A DNA stretch of 64,000 nucleotides from Mesorhizobium waimense (GCF_003601975.1 NZ_QZWZ01000023.1:39758-103757), one strand, 5' to 3'. Shown: positions 42,452 through 51,502, counted from the first letter of the stretch. Program-made: numbers and translations. The notes: generated by a model from the letters alone, not told the origin.

Positions 42452-44890
42452 ATGATCGAGATCTGGCACTCACTCCTCGCCAATCTTGCCCTGGTCTCCA
42501 TCCTCGTGGTCGCCTGGGACCTTGTGGCGGATTTCACCGGGCGTCTCTCGCGGCGGATGCAGTCGCTGCTTCTCGGCGTGGTCATGTGCGTGGGCGCGAT
42601 CATTTCTATGGCGACGGCCCTGACCGTCTCCGGCTTCGTCGTCGATCTGCGCGCCGCCTTCATTGCCGCCGCCGCGTTCTTCGGCGGATGGCCGGCAATG
42701 CTCATCGCCACGGTCGGCTCCATTGCCTATCGCATCCATCTCGGCGGGCAGGGCGCGAGCGTCGGTGTCGTGGGCATCCTCATCACCGCTGTAGTTGGCA
42801 TTGCGTGGCACCACATCGTCGCGGCCCGGTCGCGCACCATGTACGACATATTCGGTCTCGGCGTATCGGTTGCCCTTGCCGGGCTGATCACGCTCCTGGT
42901 GATCCCCGCGCAAATCGCCGGCCTGGTGCAACAGAGCACGTTCCCGTCCCTCGTGTTCCGTTTTCTCAGCACGATCATCATCGGCGTGCTGCTCGACCGC
43001 CAGCAGCGGCGGCGCGATCTCTTGGTGTCCAACATGATCTACCGGGCCATGGTTCGCGAGCTGCCGGACTGCCTGAACATAAAGGATGTGGATGGCCGCT
43101 TCATCGCCGCCAATCCCGCCACCGCCGACATGATTCGCGCCGCTTCGGTGGAGGAGCTCATCGGCAAGACGGATTTCGATTTCTATCCGAAGGAGGTGGC
43201 AGAGCGCTTCCGCCAGGATGAGATGGGCGCGCTGGAGGCCGGGCAGACGCTGCGGATCGATCAGCCGGCGCTTTTACCGGATGGCAGGCAAGGCTGGCTC
43301 TACACGCTCAAGGCCCCGTTCCGCGACGAGTCCGGCAAGATCACCGGTGTCATCACCTACAATCGCGACATCACCGAGCAGAAGCGCACCGCCCAGCTCA
43401 AGAACGATTTCATTTCCACGGTCAGCCACGAATTGCGCACCCCATTGACCTCCATCCGCGGCTCGCTGGGCCTGATCGCGGCCGGCGTGGCCGGCGAACT
43501 GCCGCCCAAGGCGGCCAACCTCGTCAACATCGCCCACAAAAACAGTGAGAGGCTGGTTCTTCTCATCAACGATATCCTCGACATGGAGAAGATCGAATCG
43601 GGTGTGATCGCCTTCAAGATCAAGCAGATGCCTGTCCGCCCAGTCCTGGAGCAGGCCATTGCCGCCAGTTCCAACTACATGGCCGATAGCCGGATCCGCA
43701 TCGTCCTGGTCGACGATGCCCCGCGCGCTGAGGCCAACATCGACCCGGACCGCCTGCATCAGGTGATGGCGAACCTGCTGTCGAATGCGATCAAGTTCTC
43801 TGACGCCGACGGAACCGTGACGGTGAAACTCGAGCGTCGCGATCGCGACATGCTGCGCATCTCGGTGATCGATCAGGGCGCCGGCATCCCCGAGGCCTTC
43901 CGCAGCCGCATATTCGGCAAGTTCGAGCAGGCGGATGCCTCCAGCACCCGCAGGATAGGCGGCACCGGCCTGGGCTTGAGCATCGTCAAGGCCATTGCGG
44001 AAAAGCTGGGCGGCGGCGTTTCCTTCGAAACCGAGGAAGGCAAAGGAACCTCGTTTCACGTCGACCTTGCCGAAGCGCACAGGCAGGCCGAGAAGCCGGT
44101 TTTGGTCGAGCGCCGGTCGCGGCCGCGCGATGGCCGCCTGCGTGTTCTCATCTGCGAGGACGAGGCCGACGTCGCGGCGGTGATTGCGGCACTTCTTGAT
44201 GCGGAAGGCTTTTCCAGCGACGTCGCCCCCGACATCGACACCGCCAAGGCGCTGCTGCGCTCCCGCGACTACGTGGCGCTGACGCTCGACATCAGGCTGG
44301 CGGGGGAATCCGGCATCAAGCTCTTCCACGACATCAGGGCGTCACCGGTGAATTCCGATATTTCGGTCATCGTCATCTCCGCCGTCGCCGATGAGGCCAA
44401 GCGCTCGCTGAACGGCACCGCCGTCGGCATCGTCGATTGGCTGGAGAAGCCGGTGGATTCGAGGCGGCTTCACGCCGCTCTTGCCAAGATCGTTGAAGGC
44501 AAGGTCGAGCGGAGGCCGAGGATCCTCCATGTCGAGGACGACGAGGGTGTGCTTGCCGTGATGTCGGCGGGGCTGGGTCCGAGCGTCTTGTTTACCTCGG
44601 CGAAAACGCTGCAGGAGGCACGGCGGGCGGTCGCGAAGCATCGCTTCGACCTGGTCATCCTGGACATCGCGCTTCCCGACGGATCGGGGCTGGATCTGCT
44701 CATCGATCTGCCGCTGGAGACCGGGGTCATCGTGTTTTCGGCGGCGGAACTGGACGAGAAACTCGGCGACCGGGTGCAGGCGATGATGACCAAGACCAGG
44801 GCGTCGGAGATCGATGTCGCCAAGCTGGTCAGAAGCATGTTGGTTTCGTCCCGCAGGGGCACCCGGTCTGCCGCGCACGCCAAGGAGTGA
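42452..44890 (+). CDS. Hybrid histidine kinase with 5TM-LYT sensor, PAS, HisKA, HATPase and two receivers
   Basis: The protein has 812 residues. The first 190 form six or so membrane helices of the 5TMR-LYT type (ATVGSIAYRIHLGGQGASVG and LRAAFIAAAAFFGGWPAML are typical). PAS (about 205-320; LPDCLNIKDVDGRFIAAN) ends with ITGVITYNRDITEQK. HisKA has FISTVSHELRTPLTSIRG (phospho-His), HATPase has VMANLLSNAIKFS, DQGAGIP and GTGLGLSIVKAI. Receiver 1 has its acceptor Asp in ALTLDIRLAGESG; receiver 2 in LVILDIALPDGSG. ATG 42452 is supported by AAAAGGAG. It overlaps the next receiver gene. It probably starts a phosphorelay controlling the polysaccharide genes downstream. Confidence 0.93.
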   Translation: MIEIWHSLLANLALVSILVVAWDLVADFTGRLSRRMQSLLLGVVMCVGAIISMATALTVSGFVVDLRAAFIAAAAFFGGWPAMLIATVGSIAYRIHLGGQGASVGVVGILITAVVGIAWHHIVAARSRTMYDIFGLGVSVALAGLITLLVIPAQIAGLVQQSTFPSLVFRFLSTIIIGVLLDRQQRRRDLLVSNMIYRAMVRELPDCLNIKDVDGRFIAANPATADMIRAASVEELIGKTDFDFYPKEVAERFRQDEMGALEAGQTLRIDQPALLPDGRQGWLYTLKAPFRDESGKITGVITYNRDITEQKRTAQLKNDFISTVSHELRTPLTSIRGSLGLIAAGVAGELPPKAANLVNIAHKNSERLVLLINDILDMEKIESGVIAFKIKQMPVRPVLEQAIAASSNYMADSRIRIVLVDDAPRAEANIDPDRLHQVMANLLSNAIKFSDADGTVTVKLERRDRDMLRISVIDQGAGIPEAFRSRIFGKFEQADASSTRRIGGTGLGLSIVKAIAEKLGGGVSFETEEGKGTSFHVDLAEAHRQAEKPVLVERRSRPRDGRLRVLICEDEADVAAVIAALLDAEGFSSDVAPDIDTAKALLRSRDYVALTLDIRLAGESGIKLFHDIRASPVNSDISVIVISAVADEAKRSLNGTAVGIVDWLEKPVDSRRLHAALAKIVEGKVERRPRILHVEDDEGVLAVMSAGLGPSVLFTSAKTLQEARRAVAKHRFDLVILDIALPDGSGLDLLIDLPLETGVIVFSAAELDEKLGDRVQAMMTKTRASEIDVAKLVRSMLVSSRRGTRSAAHAKE

Positions 44891-44895
44891 TGCTG

Positions 44896-45276
44896 ATGCC
44901 CGCAAGGATCCTCTATGTGGATGACGAGGACGATATCCGCGAAATCGCCCAGATGTCGCTGGAGCTCGAGCCGGAATTCGAGGTGCGGTCCTGTTGTTCG
45001 GGCATGCAGGCGCTGGCTGATGCCGCCGAATGGGAACCCGACCTCATTCTGCTCGACGTGATGATGCCGGACATGGACGGGCCGGAGACGCTGAAGCGGC
45101 TGGCCGAATCCGGACCGACGGCGTCGATACCCGTGGTGTTCATCACCGCGCGCACCCAGACGCATGAGGTCGAACGCTATCTGGCAATGGGGGCGGTAGG
45201 GGTGATCGCCAAGCCGTTCGACCCGCTTGCGCTTGCCGGTGAAGTCAAGAACCTGCTTGCGCTCAGCCGGAGATAA
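44896..45276 (+). CDS. Single-domain (CheY-like) response regulator
   Basis: The protein has about 126 residues and consists of one receiver with no output domain: ILYVDDEDDIREI, acceptor Asp in LILLDVMMPDMDG, VVFITART and VIAKPFDPLALA. AAGGAG lies 8 bases before ATG 44896; ATG 44890 overlapping the kinase stop is possible but too close to it. It follows the hybrid kinase directly and is its likely phosphate acceptor. A lone receiver of this kind works by protein contact or as a shuttle to an Hpt protein; one is encoded at 50175-50558. Confidence 0.92.
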   Translation: MPARILYVDDEDDIREIAQMSLELEPEFEVRSCCSGMQALADAAEWEPDLILLDVMMPDMDGPETLKRLAESGPTASIPVVFITARTQTHEVERYLAMGAVGVIAKPFDPLALAGEVKNLLALSRR

Positions 45277-45491
45277 CGGGCCGCCTAGGCACCGAGCGGT
45301 CGGCGGAGCGTAGGTTGTCCGCAGCTTGTGCGATGCCGTTCGCGGCTCCTATACCATGCCGCCCTATTCATCTACTGATTGTGCTGAGGTGCAGTCGTCT
45401 CGAATCAGGTTGTCTATAACCGCGCGGCATTGGCGGTCGTCGGCGAGAGGTTCGAGAGGAAATTGTCTGCCTGCATGAACCGCGTTGGCGG

Positions 45492-45953
45492 ATGTCGGTT
45501 CATGGGATCAATCACTCCGGGGGGCTAGCGGCAAACGAGGCGCGAACCGGAGCAAGGCTGGTGAACGGAGCGAAGGCAAGAGTTCTGATTTGCGATGATG
45601 ATCCCTTGTTGCTCGAACTGATGGAATTCAGGCTCAGGGCAAAGGGATACGAGGTCATCAAGGCGGTAGACGGGGCGGAAGCGCTCTCGAAGGCGGAGAA
45701 GGAGGCACCGGACATCATCGCGCTCGACGCGATGATGCCCAAGGCCGATGGCCTGGAGGTGCTTGCCCGCATCAAGGGCGATCCGGCCCTGTCCGAGACC
45801 CCGGTCGTCATGCTGACCGCCCGCAAGGGCGAAAGGGACATCGTCTCGGCCCTTGAGAAGGGAGCTGACGACTACCTTGTGAAACCATTCATTCCCGAGG
45901 AACTCCTGGCCCGGCTTGCGCGTCTGCTCGCGCGGAAGAGCGGGAGACGCTGA
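45492..45953 (+). CDS. Single-domain response regulator heading the polysaccharide gene block
   Basis: The receiver has VLICDDDPLLLELM, acceptor Asp in DIIALDAMMPKADG, VVMLTARKG and DYLVKPFIPEELLA. No DNA-binding domain. From ATG 45492 it has 153 residues with a 25-residue leader; GTG 45561, with GGAG 8 bases upstream, would start right at the receiver and may be the true start. Its stop overlaps the ATG of the TPR/beta-barrel gene, tying this regulator to the secretion proteins by translation. That suggests it acts on them directly, for example on the glycosyltransferase. Confidence 0.9.
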   Translation: MSVHGINHSGGLAANEARTGARLVNGAKARVLICDDDPLLLELMEFRLRAKGYEVIKAVDGAEALSKAEKEAPDIIALDAMMPKADGLEVLARIKGDPALSETPVVMLTARKGERDIVSALEKGADDYLVKPFIPEELLARLARLLARKSGRR

Positions 45954-47701
45954 TGCGGCGCGGCCGGCGCGCCATCATTGCCGCATGCATGTTCCTGGCG
46001 GTTGCCGCGGCTCCTGCCGCGGCGCTGGCCCAGACGGTCGACGAACTGTACGCCTCCGGCGTGAAGGCCAGGCAAGCCCAGAATTTCGACGAAGCGGCAG
46101 ATCTGCTTCGGCGCGCGCTGGCGCTCAAGCCCGACAATGCCGACGCCCTGGTGCAACTCGGCTTCGCTGAGCTTGGCCGCAACGATCTGCCGGCGGCGCG
46201 CGAGGCCTTTTCCAAGGCGCTTTCGCTCGCGCCGGCCTATCTGGATGCCAGCTTCGGCATGGCCCAGATCGAATTCCGCTCCGGCAATATCGAGGCCGCG
46301 CTGCCGCTGGCCGAAAAGGTCTCGCGTGCCGAGCCCGGCAATGCCGACGCGGCCACGCTTGTCGCCAACATCCGCAAGGCCCAGCAGGCCAGGAGCAGCA
46401 AGGCGAAGCCTGCAGCCGCGACCGCGGGGAAGAAGCCGCGCCCTCCGCGGCCGGATCCTGTTGCCGGCCTGATGGAGGAGGGTCGGAGATTGCGGGCGGC
46501 GGGACAATTGCCCGAGGCGGAGAAGGCCTATCGTCGCGCGCTCGGGCTGGCGCCGAAAAACACTGACATCCTGGTCGCCCTGGGCCTTGTCGTGGGCTCC
46601 CAGCAGAAATTCGACGAGGCCGGGCAGTTCTTCGACCAGGCGCTGGCCATAGAGCCGGGCCTTCTCGATGCTCGCCTCGGCAAGGTTCGCCTAGCGATCT
46701 GGCAAGGCGACGTGCCGCGCGCCCGCGCGATGATCGATGGCCTGCTTGGCACCGCGCCTGATAATGTCGAGGCGCTTGGCCTCGACGCGCGGATTTCCCT
46801 GCTCGAGCAGAATTACACGCGGGCCGAGCAGTCGTTTCAGCGGGTGCTGGCGATCGATCCGCGCAATGCCGAGGCGCTGGTGGGGATCGGCGATGTGCGC
46901 CGCGCCAGTGGCGACGACGACGCCGCGCGCGACGCCTACCGGCAGGCGCTTGCCCTCGAACCTGGCTCTCGCGATATCGAGCAGAGGCTGGCCGCGCCAC
47001 CGCAGCGCAAATGGCGGTTCGATCTCGGCAGCGAAGTGAGCGATCTCACCGACGGACTTGGCGACTGGACCGACAGTTCGGCCGGCCTTGCCTATCGGCT
47101 CACCCCGCGGACGACCATTTCGGGCCGCACCCGGATGGCGACCCGCTACGGCCGCACCGACGTTCAGATCGAAGGCCGCATCGACCAGGCCTTTTCGCCA
47201 ACTGTTTCTGCGTATGCGCTTGCGGCCGCGACGCCGGATGCCGATTTCCTGGCGCGCTACTCGATCGGCGCCGGCGCTTCGTGGCAGATCGTGGCGCCCG
47301 CCAAGGCATTCGGCCCGTTCTCGCTCAACATCGACACCCGCTACGACGATTTCGCCAACGCCGAGATCACCGCGATCTCGCCCTGGGTGCAGGCCTATGT
47401 GCTGGATGGCCGGCTCGGGCTTTCGGCCCGATGGGTGCACGCAGCCGACGATATCGGTACGCGCGCGGATGGCTATGTGCTGCGGGCCGATCTTGCGGTC
47501 ACGCCGGGCGTCAATGTGTTCAGCGGTTACGCGGACGCCCCCGAGATCTCCGACGGCACGCTGGTGCCGACGCGCAGCGTCTTTGGCGGCATCTCCTGGG
47601 ACGTCACCGACCCGCTGACGCTGCGCGCCAGCCTCGCCCATGAGCAACGACCGACATTCGACCGAACCATATTCGGGCTCGGCCTAACCACGCGGTTCTG
47701 A
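45953..47701 (+). CDS. TPR and YaiO-type outer-membrane beta-barrel protein
   Basis: The protein has 582 residues. It has a signal peptide (IIAACMFLAVAAAPAAALAQ), then about eight TPR units (28-340), for example DEAADLLRRALALKPDNADA and YTRAEQSFQRVLAIDPRNAE, with an Ala/Lys/Pro linker at about 145-165. The last 235 residues are amphipathic strands typical of the YaiO barrel (WRFDLGSEVSDLTDG, TTISGRTRMATRYGRTDVQI, ending in IFGLGLTTRF with a terminal Phe). Periplasmic TPRs followed by an outer-membrane barrel is the plan of polysaccharide exporters such as PgaA. It is followed by the HEAT-repeat and GT2 genes, which fits export of the GT2 product. Confidence 0.9.
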   Translation: MRRGRRAIIAACMFLAVAAAPAAALAQTVDELYASGVKARQAQNFDEAADLLRRALALKPDNADALVQLGFAELGRNDLPAAREAFSKALSLAPAYLDASFGMAQIEFRSGNIEAALPLAEKVSRAEPGNADAATLVANIRKAQQARSSKAKPAAATAGKKPRPPRPDPVAGLMEEGRRLRAAGQLPEAEKAYRRALGLAPKNTDILVALGLVVGSQQKFDEAGQFFDQALAIEPGLLDARLGKVRLAIWQGDVPRARAMIDGLLGTAPDNVEALGLDARISLLEQNYTRAEQSFQRVLAIDPRNAEALVGIGDVRRASGDDDAARDAYRQALALEPGSRDIEQRLAAPPQRKWRFDLGSEVSDLTDGLGDWTDSSAGLAYRLTPRTTISGRTRMATRYGRTDVQIEGRIDQAFSPTVSAYALAAATPDADFLARYSIGAGASWQIVAPAKAFGPFSLNIDTRYDDFANAEITAISPWVQAYVLDGRLGLSARWVHAADDIGTRADGYVLRADLAVTPGVNVFSGYADAPEISDGTLVPTRSVFGGISWDVTDPLTLRASLAHEQRPTFDRTIFGLGLTTRF

Positions 47702-47703
47702 TC

Positions 47704-48741
47704 ATGTTGTACATCTGGCACCTGTCCATCCTGCTCAGTGTCCTTTCCCTGGCGATCATGCTTTTGCTGATCGTGCGCCGGGTGCTGCACGAGCGCCGGG
47801 GGACGGCGGACGCCGATCAGCGGCGCTCTCTTCTGACGGCGCTGATCGCCTTCACGGAAAACCGGGATCGCGAGGCATTGAAGGCGGCGCTGCTTGCGGT
47901 GCCGGCCAGGGTGGCGATCGATGCCGGCTTCGAATTCATTTCCCTGTTGCGCGGCGAGGAACACGACGAACTCGTTGCAGCCTTCAATGAATGTGGGCTG
48001 CCGGCGCTTGTCGGCACCCAGCTGGAAAAGGGCAACGGCGCCGAACGCATCCACGCGGCCGAGATGCTGGCGGCGCTACGTTCGGAGAACGCGGTGGCAA
48101 GCCTGCTCTCGGCGCTCGACCGCGACCGCTCGCGCGAGGTCAGGATCGCGGTGGCCATCGCGCTCTGCGATGTCGGCGCCTTGCCGCCGCTCGTCATAAC
48201 GCTGCGCAAGATCGGCGTGGCGGGGCAGCGCTCGCGGCGCCTGATCGAGCTTTTCAGGCGCTTTCCGCCAAAGCGGTTCGACGAGCTCAGGGATTATGCC
48301 GGGCGCCAGGACGCGGTGCCTTTCATAAGGGCGGCCGCGATCGACGCGCTTGCCCGCGCCGGCGGCTTCCAGTTCGGCGAGTTCTTTGCCCGCGCGGCCA
48401 GCGACCGGTCGCCGGAGGTTGCCGCCGCCGCATTGCGGGCGCTCGGCCTGACCGGACATGCCAACGCACCGGCCATTCTGGTCAGGGCGATGGAAAACAG
48501 TGGCTGGGATGTGCGTGCCGACGCCGCCGACGCCGCCGGCCGCCTCGGCCTGTCCGAACTCGCCGCGCCGCTCGCGCAGTTGATGGACGACGAGGCATGG
48601 ACCGTGCGCTATGCCGCCGCCAACGCGCTGCGCTCGTTCGGCCAGAAGGGGGAACAGCTGCTGCGCGAGATCGCCGTCAGCGAGGTCTCGCGCAGCCAGC
48701 GCACGGCCTCGCTGATCCTTGCCGAGGGGCCGGCCGCCTGA
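47704..48741 (+). CDS. Membrane-anchored HEAT-repeat protein
   Basis: The protein has 345 residues. One membrane helix lies at the start (LSILLSVLSLAIMLLLIVRR), then an all-helical domain with HEAT repeats: for example RIHAAEMLAALRSENAVASL, VRIAVAIALCDVGALPPLV, EVAAAALRALGLTGHANAPA and TVRYAAANALRSFGQKGEQL. No catalytic motif. The helix orientation (positive residues after it) puts the repeats in the cytoplasm, next to the GT2 enzyme. The 2-base gap upstream and 1-base overlap downstream show tight coupling. HEAT repeats are protein-binding scaffolds, so it may link receiver proteins to the synthase; that is inference. Confidence 0.87.
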   Translation: MLYIWHLSILLSVLSLAIMLLLIVRRVLHERRGTADADQRRSLLTALIAFTENRDREALKAALLAVPARVAIDAGFEFISLLRGEEHDELVAAFNECGLPALVGTQLEKGNGAERIHAAEMLAALRSENAVASLLSALDRDRSREVRIAVAIALCDVGALPPLVITLRKIGVAGQRSRRLIELFRRFPPKRFDELRDYAGRQDAVPFIRAAAIDALARAGGFQFGEFFARAASDRSPEVAAAALRALGLTGHANAPAILVRAMENSGWDVRADAADAAGRLGLSELAAPLAQLMDDEAWTVRYAAANALRSFGQKGEQLLREIAVSEVSRSQRTASLILAEGPAA

Positions 48742-50165
48742 TGTTCGACTGGAGCCAAGAGATCGTCCTGGTTGCCTCCATCCTGTCCTGGTTCATCATC
48801 GTGACGGGACTGGCGCAGACGGCCGTTTACCTGCTGCAGCTCATCATCGCCGGCTACGCACTGTCCACGCGCCCGCCGGTCGCGCGTTCGGCCCTGCTGT
48901 GGCACCGTTATGGCGACGTCGCGCCGCCGATCGCGCTGCTGGTGCCCGCCTACAATGAGGAAGTGAACGTGGTCGAGAGCGTGCACTCGATGCTGGCGCT
49001 CGAATATCCGAATTTCGAGGTGATCGTCATCAACGACGGCTCCAAGGACCAGACGCTGCAGCGCCTTATCGAAGGCTTCAAGCTGGTGAAGTTCCACCGG
49101 CCCTATGAGGAGGCTCTGACGCACAAGCCGATCCGCGGCCTCTATTCCTCGCCGATGACCGAACGGCTGTTCGTGGTCGACAAGGAAAATGGCGGCAAGG
49201 CCGATGCCCAGAATGCCGGTATCAATGTCTGCCGCGCACCGCTTTTCTGCGTGATCGACGGCGATTCCATCCTCGAACCCGATGCGCTGATGCGCGCCGC
49301 GCAGCCCTTCATCGACGATCCCGAGCGCACCATCGCCGTGGGCGGCACGATCCGCATCGCCAACGGCTCCAGGATCGAAGGCGGCAGGGTGCGCGAGGTG
49401 CGGCTGCCGCACCGGCTGCTGCCGCTGCTGCAGGTGGTCGAGTATCTGCGCGCCTTTCTCATGGCGCGGCTTGCCTGGAGCCGCATCAACACGCTGATGC
49501 TGGTCTCCGGCGCCTTCGGCGTGTTCCGGCGCACGGAAGTGGTGGCGGTTGGCGGCTTCACCCGAGGCTCGATGGGCGAAGACCTCGACCTCGTGATCAA
49601 GCTGCATCGCCACATGATGGACATCGGACGCAAATACAGCATCCAGTTCATTCCGGAGCCGGTGTGCTGGACCGAAGCGCCGGAGTCGCTCCGCGTTCTG
49701 GCAAGGCAGCGCACGCGCTGGCAGCGCGGCGCGCTCGAATGCTTCTTCCGCTACCGCTCCATGCTCTTCAACCCCCGCTATGGTCGTGTCGGCTTCCTGG
49801 GCTTTGGCCACATACTGGTTGTCGACGTGCTCGGGCCGATATCGGAGGTGCTGGGCTATGTGCTGATCCCGGCCTTCTGGCTGCTCGGCATCCTTTCGAC
49901 CGAATATCTCCTGGCGTTCACGTCGCTGGTTTTCACCTATGGCGTTTGCGTGAGCGTGTGCTCGCTGGTCCTCGAAGAGGCCGAGCTGCAGCGTTTTCCG
50001 CGCGCGCGGGATCTCGCCGTGCTGACGGCGGTGGCGGTGTTCGAGAATTTCGGCTACCGCCAGCTCAACAATTTCTGGCGCGTGAAGGGCTGGTGGCAGT
50101 ATCTGCGCGCCGACCAGAGCTGGGGCGAGATGACCAGGACCGGCCTGACCGGCCCGAAGAAATGA
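48741..50165 (+). CDS. Membrane GT2 glycosyltransferase (polysaccharide synthase type)
   Basis: The protein has 474 residues. One N-terminal helix (ILSWFIIVTGLAQTAVYLLQ), then the GT-A domain: LVPAYNEE (68-73 region), NDG (98-100), metal-binding DGD (173-175), catalytic acidic GED (279-281) and Q-x-x-R-W (323-327, RQRTRW). Three or four membrane helices follow (ILVVDVLGPISEVLGYVLIP onward). This is the layout of processive synthases (BcsA/PgaC/NdvC-like), which polymerise and move the chain across the inner membrane. No PilZ domain is seen. It is the last gene of a tightly overlapping run with the HEAT and TPR-barrel genes. Donor sugar unknown. Confidence 0.93.
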   Translation: MFDWSQEIVLVASILSWFIIVTGLAQTAVYLLQLIIAGYALSTRPPVARSALLWHRYGDVAPPIALLVPAYNEEVNVVESVHSMLALEYPNFEVIVINDGSKDQTLQRLIEGFKLVKFHRPYEEALTHKPIRGLYSSPMTERLFVVDKENGGKADAQNAGINVCRAPLFCVIDGDSILEPDALMRAAQPFIDDPERTIAVGGTIRIANGSRIEGGRVREVRLPHRLLPLLQVVEYLRAFLMARLAWSRINTLMLVSGAFGVFRRTEVVAVGGFTRGSMGEDLDLVIKLHRHMMDIGRKYSIQFIPEPVCWTEAPESLRVLARQRTRWQRGALECFFRYRSMLFNPRYGRVGFLGFGHILVVDVLGPISEVLGYVLIPAFWLLGILSTEYLLAFTSLVFTYGVCVSVCSLVLEEAELQRFPRARDLAVLTAVAVFENFGYRQLNNFWRVKGWWQYLRADQSWGEMTRTGLTGPKK

Positions 50166-50174
50166 ACTGCCAGC

Positions 50175-50558
50175 TCAGTCCAGGGCCCGCTCGATCTCCG
50201 CGATCAGCGCATCGAGCGCAGGTCCTGTCTCGGCGGCATCCGCTTGCCCGATCCGCAGCCGCTCCAATTCGGACGCGCGCGCGCTGATATCAGGAAATCC
50301 GAAAGTTCCGCCGGCGCCCGCCAGGGAATGAGCGATCCTCACCAGAGGATCGTCGGCGCTTCGCCCGGACGAAGGACCGCCTTCACGCGCGGCCTTCAGC
50401 TCAGCGAGCTGATCGGCGCACCGGGCAAGGAAACGAAGCCGCAAAGGGCCAAATGGATCGTTTGAGATGGGAATGCTACTCCACGCCGCAATGCCGCATT
50501 CAAACAGAAATCCGGACGGGTTGAAACACCGGCCGCTCCTTGGCGCGGCTGCTGTCAC
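50175..50558 (-). CDS. Hpt-domain phosphotransfer protein
   Basis: The protein is up to 127 residues long. The Hpt motif is plain: RIAHSLAGAGGTFGFPDIS, with the phospho-His in A-H-S-L-A-G, followed by LERLRIG and a closing helix. The GTG at 50558 gives a 35-residue leader that does not look like Hpt; the fold itself starts around SNDPFGPLRLRFLA, where no ATG/GTG/TTG is available (only ATT/ATC after GGAGTAGC). It is convergent with the GT2 gene (9-base gap). It is the natural relay between the hybrid kinase and the two lone receivers of this cluster. Confidence 0.8.
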   Translation of the reverse strand: MTAAAPRSGRCFNPSGFLFECGIAAWSSIPISNDPFGPLRLRFLARCADQLAELKAAREGGPSSGRSADDPLVRIAHSLAGAGGTFGFPDISARASELERLRIGQADAAETGPALDALIAEIERALD

Positions 50559-50564
50559 GGCGCA

Positions 50565-51105
50565 TCACGCCTTCGCCGTCATCGGCGCATACTCGAGCGC
50601 CACCACGCCGTTACTGAATGGCGTGGCCGAAATCAGCTCGAGCGGCACTGGCTCGCCGGGCGGGAACAACGGCTTGCCCTGGCCGGCGGCACCGGGATAG
50701 AGGAGCAGCCTGACGCGGTCGACCAGGCCGTGGCGCAGCAAATCCTGCGCCACGCTGAGGCTGCCATGCACATAGATGTTGCCGCCGCTGCCTTGCTTCA
50801 GTGTCCTCACTGCTTCCGGCAGCGGACCCTTGAGCAACTCGGCTGGCCTCCAGTCGAGCGCCTTCAGGCTGGTCGACGCGACATGTTTCGGCAGCGTTGA
50901 ACCGCTCGGCAAAATCTCCGGTTTCGCTCGGCCATGAGCCGGCAAAAATCTCATAGGTCGCGCGCCCCAAAAGCATGGCGCCGCTGTCGGCAAGCTCATC
51001 GTCCTTGAACCTTTGCATCTCATCGTTCCAGGTCACGCCCGGCAGCTTCTCGACCTCGGCGATGCCATCGACGCTGATGAATTCGGTGATGACGAGTTTT
51101 CGCAT
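50565..51105 (-). pseudogene. RibD-C/dihydrofolate-reductase-like gene with frameshift
   Basis: The gene starts normally (MRKLVITEFISVDG, then GAMLLGRATYEIFAGSWPSE) and runs to DFAERFN, where the frame is lost. The other frame resumes at LPKHVASTSLKALDW and carries NIYVHGSLSVAQDLLRHGLV and the end VVALEYAPM. Restoring the usual N-x-M-P-K-H-V sequence needs about two extra bases near 50890-50898. The intact family binds NADPH and resembles the reductase domain of RibD; physiological role is mostly unknown. Nothing nearby suggests a pathway. A sequencing error cannot be excluded. Confidence 0.78.
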
Positions 51106-51502
51106 GGCGCTCTCCTTTGGTCAGAGGACGAACGGTAGCGGCGTTTTGCGACACGCGCCGTGAAAACTAGCGGCGCTTTGTTGCCTTTTAGTCGGTGTCA
51201 GCCACAAGCGTCGATCTCCGTCGACCTGATGCCTCGGCGCCAACTCCAACCGACAGGAGAAGCGCGTGGGGCGAGTGGAAGCCGTGGTGAGCGGTCGGTG
51301 CTTTTTTGTCCGCGATGGCCGCTTCTGACCCCCAACGGGTGACCTTCATTGTCCGCGTTGCGAATGGCAGCAATGCGCCGCATGCACGAACCCGCTTCGC
51401 GGGAGGGTCGCCTGATTCTGAGATGGCGCGGTATTCATAGGCCTTGAGCGGGTAGAGACCGCGATCCGACCATGGAGTTCCCTTCAACGAGAGGAACTTG
51501 CC
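51106..51502. other. 397-base gap upstream of a recombinase fragment
   Basis: No gene is seen. The stretch contains small dyads and a GAGAGGAACTTGCC ribosome site before the recombinase fragment. Given that fragment, part of it may be remnant mobile DNA, but no terminal repeats were recognised. Confidence 0.4.

Noticed and set aside
48741..50165. Reading the GT2 gene as a cellulose synthase (bcsA)
   Set aside because: No PilZ domain, no BcsB/BcsZ/BcsC neighbours, and fewer C-terminal helices. Only the general GT2 synthase class is supported.
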